Of a stretch of 17,859 nucleotides of DNA, positions 17,253 to 17,859 are shown in pieces. This DNA is from Firmicutes bacterium UBA1535. GTDB lineage: Bacteria > Bacillota > Clostridia > Tissierellales > Sedimentibacteraceae. The position numbers and the translations under genes were made by a program. The stretch is from positions 1 to 17,859 of the forward strand of contig DCPV01000307.1 of the NCBI GenBank assembly GCA_002323775.1, in the 5' to 3' direction. Positions within the stretch are counted from its first letter, which is position 1. Every line of letters starts with the position of its first letter. Below the pieces are notes generated by a model. It had not been told where the DNA came from. It was given only the letters and a program-made list of their open reading frames with translations, and did no database searches.

Positions 17253-17501
17253 TTATTTCCTTAAATTATGAAAGTCCTTGTTGATTTGTGGTCCAAACTG
17301 CGAAGGTTGATTATTAGCAATCATTTTTTCGCCCATTCTTACCATCTCCCTCACTGCAAGCCCGTTAACTAATGCCGGATACATTTTATCCTGCATATCA
17401 TTAGTAGGCGGCGTGTATCCCATGTCTGAAGCTATTTCCATTTTAAGCATATTAACCGCCTGCTTTGCCTCCGGAACAACTAACTTATTCTTCCTAGCCA
17501 T
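17253..17501 (-). CDS. Small acid-soluble spore protein, alpha/beta type (divergent)
   Basis: This 82-aa protein is expected to coat and protect spore DNA in the forespore. Its first half follows the family: MARKNKLVVPEAKQAVNMLK then MEIASDMGY, with the E22-I23-A24 site where the germination protease GPR cuts. The second half keeps N-G and a basic helix (LVNGLAVREMVRMGEKMI), but the family's usual NGxVGGxITKRLV is replaced by NGLAVREMVRMG, and a 19-residue Gln/Asn-rich tail is added; typical members have 60-75 residues. AAAGGA lies 10 nt before the ATG. A CATAGTT sequence about 50 bp upstream resembles a sigma-F/G -10 (CATAnTA), but I see no good -35. Its presence suggests a spore-former or a lineage descended from one. 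Confidence 0.88.
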   Translation of the reverse strand: MARKNKLVVPEAKQAVNMLKMEIASDMGYTPPTNDMQDKMYPALVNGLAVREMVRMGEKMIANNQPSQFGPQINKDFHNLRK

Positions 17502-17839
17502 TGCATATCATTCCTTTCATATTTATTTAAGAAAAAATTTGAATAAACTATGACAAACAATGAAATTTGCCATAAGCTCTTTCACAAATTTATTAGCAAT
17601 ATTTTAATATTTTTAGAAATATTTCAAATATTGTCTATATAGTTTTGTGAAAAGCATAGTTATATTTTCTCCAAAATAAATAAAATAAACATGAAATTTT
17701 AATAATTATATTATATAAAACTAGAAATTAAACACTGATGTTTACTGCTTTTACTTTTATAAACATATTAACAAAATTTTAGTAAATTATATTTTAATAA
17801 TATTGCTTTTAAAAATTTTAATTATCAAAAAATTCAAAA
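17502..17839. other. Gene-free AT-rich stretch upstream of the SASP gene
   Basis: About 340 bp of very AT-rich sequence holding the SASP upstream region. A 13-codon minus-strand ORF with GGAG near 17676 is too short to support. No RNA gene or repeat was recognised. Confidence 0.5.
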
Positions 17840-17859
17840 GTCCGTTGTATACAACGGAC
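17840..17859 (-). terminator. Perfect 20-bp palindrome, probable terminator of the next gene
   Basis: GTCCGTTGTATACAACGGAC is fully self-complementary (8-bp stem with a TATA loop as RNA) and, read on the minus strand, is followed by CTTTTGAATTTTTT. It would end a leftward gene lying right of the window; the window stops here, so a T-run on the other strand cannot be checked. Confidence 0.6.

Noticed and set aside
17630..17680. 13-codon minus-strand ORF (MLFTKLYRQYLKYF-like) with GGAG upstream
   Set aside because: Too short and spacing too long to support without conservation data.

Overview
The window is AT-rich, has strong AGGAGG-type ribosome binding sites, and reads like a low-GC Firmicute of the class Clostridia. 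Supporting signs are an alpha/beta-type small acid-soluble spore protein, a large Bacillus/Clostridium-type SRP RNA with an Alu domain, a sigma-D-like motility promoter in front of a chemoreceptor, rubredoxin, and a LigA with sequence quirks (RGNG instead of RGDG) that I recall from Peptostreptococcaceae. The family-level placement is inference. The window looks like ordinary chromosomal core: no insertion sequence, phage, CRISPR array or tRNA was seen.

Layout. 1-383: the 3' end of a serine hydrolase gene (+) and a shared terminator. 382-1925: a MATE efflux pump (-) with its own promoter, a short upstream ORF and a hairpin that covers the pump's ribosome binding site. 1925-2950: a membrane-anchored M23 metallopeptidase (-). 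3102-4066: an SDR reductase (+) closest in memory to the EF-P 5-aminopentanone reductase YmfI. 4098-9207: a leftward run of rubredoxin, ligA and pcrA, with a possible 44-codon ORF leading into pcrA. 9379-10001: a 44-aa small protein and the SRP RNA, each with its own promoter. 10092-11802: a Na/Pi cotransporter with a PhoU-like tail (-). 11888-12278: a TSCPD-domain protein (+), sharing a convergent terminator with a nitroreductase (-, to 12874). 13039-15448: a methyl-accepting chemotaxis protein (+) with a sigma-D-like promoter. 15554-17110: a YhfW-like FAD oxidoreductase fused to a Rieske domain (-). 17253-17501: a divergent SASP (-). The window ends in a perfect 20-bp palindrome that is probably the terminator of the next gene.

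Functionally the genes are housekeeping (DNA ligation and repair helicase, SRP, possible EF-P modification), envelope (M23), transport (MATE, phosphate), redox (rubredoxin, nitroreductase, Rieske oxidoreductase), chemotaxis and sporulation. The ORFs give several start codons too far upstream; for MATE, M23, SDR, TSCPD, nitroreductase and the Rieske oxidoreductase I moved the start to the ATG placed correctly after a clear ribosome binding site.

The most interesting signal is the MATE leader. A 26-codon ORF with a near-perfect ribosome binding site overlaps the pump start, and its codons form one arm of a 7-bp hairpin that hides the pump's own ribosome binding site. This is the layout of translational attenuators that control antibiotic-resistance genes. 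A second structured spot is the intergenic region between the SASP and the Rieske oxidoreductase, where three related arms can form alternative hairpins.
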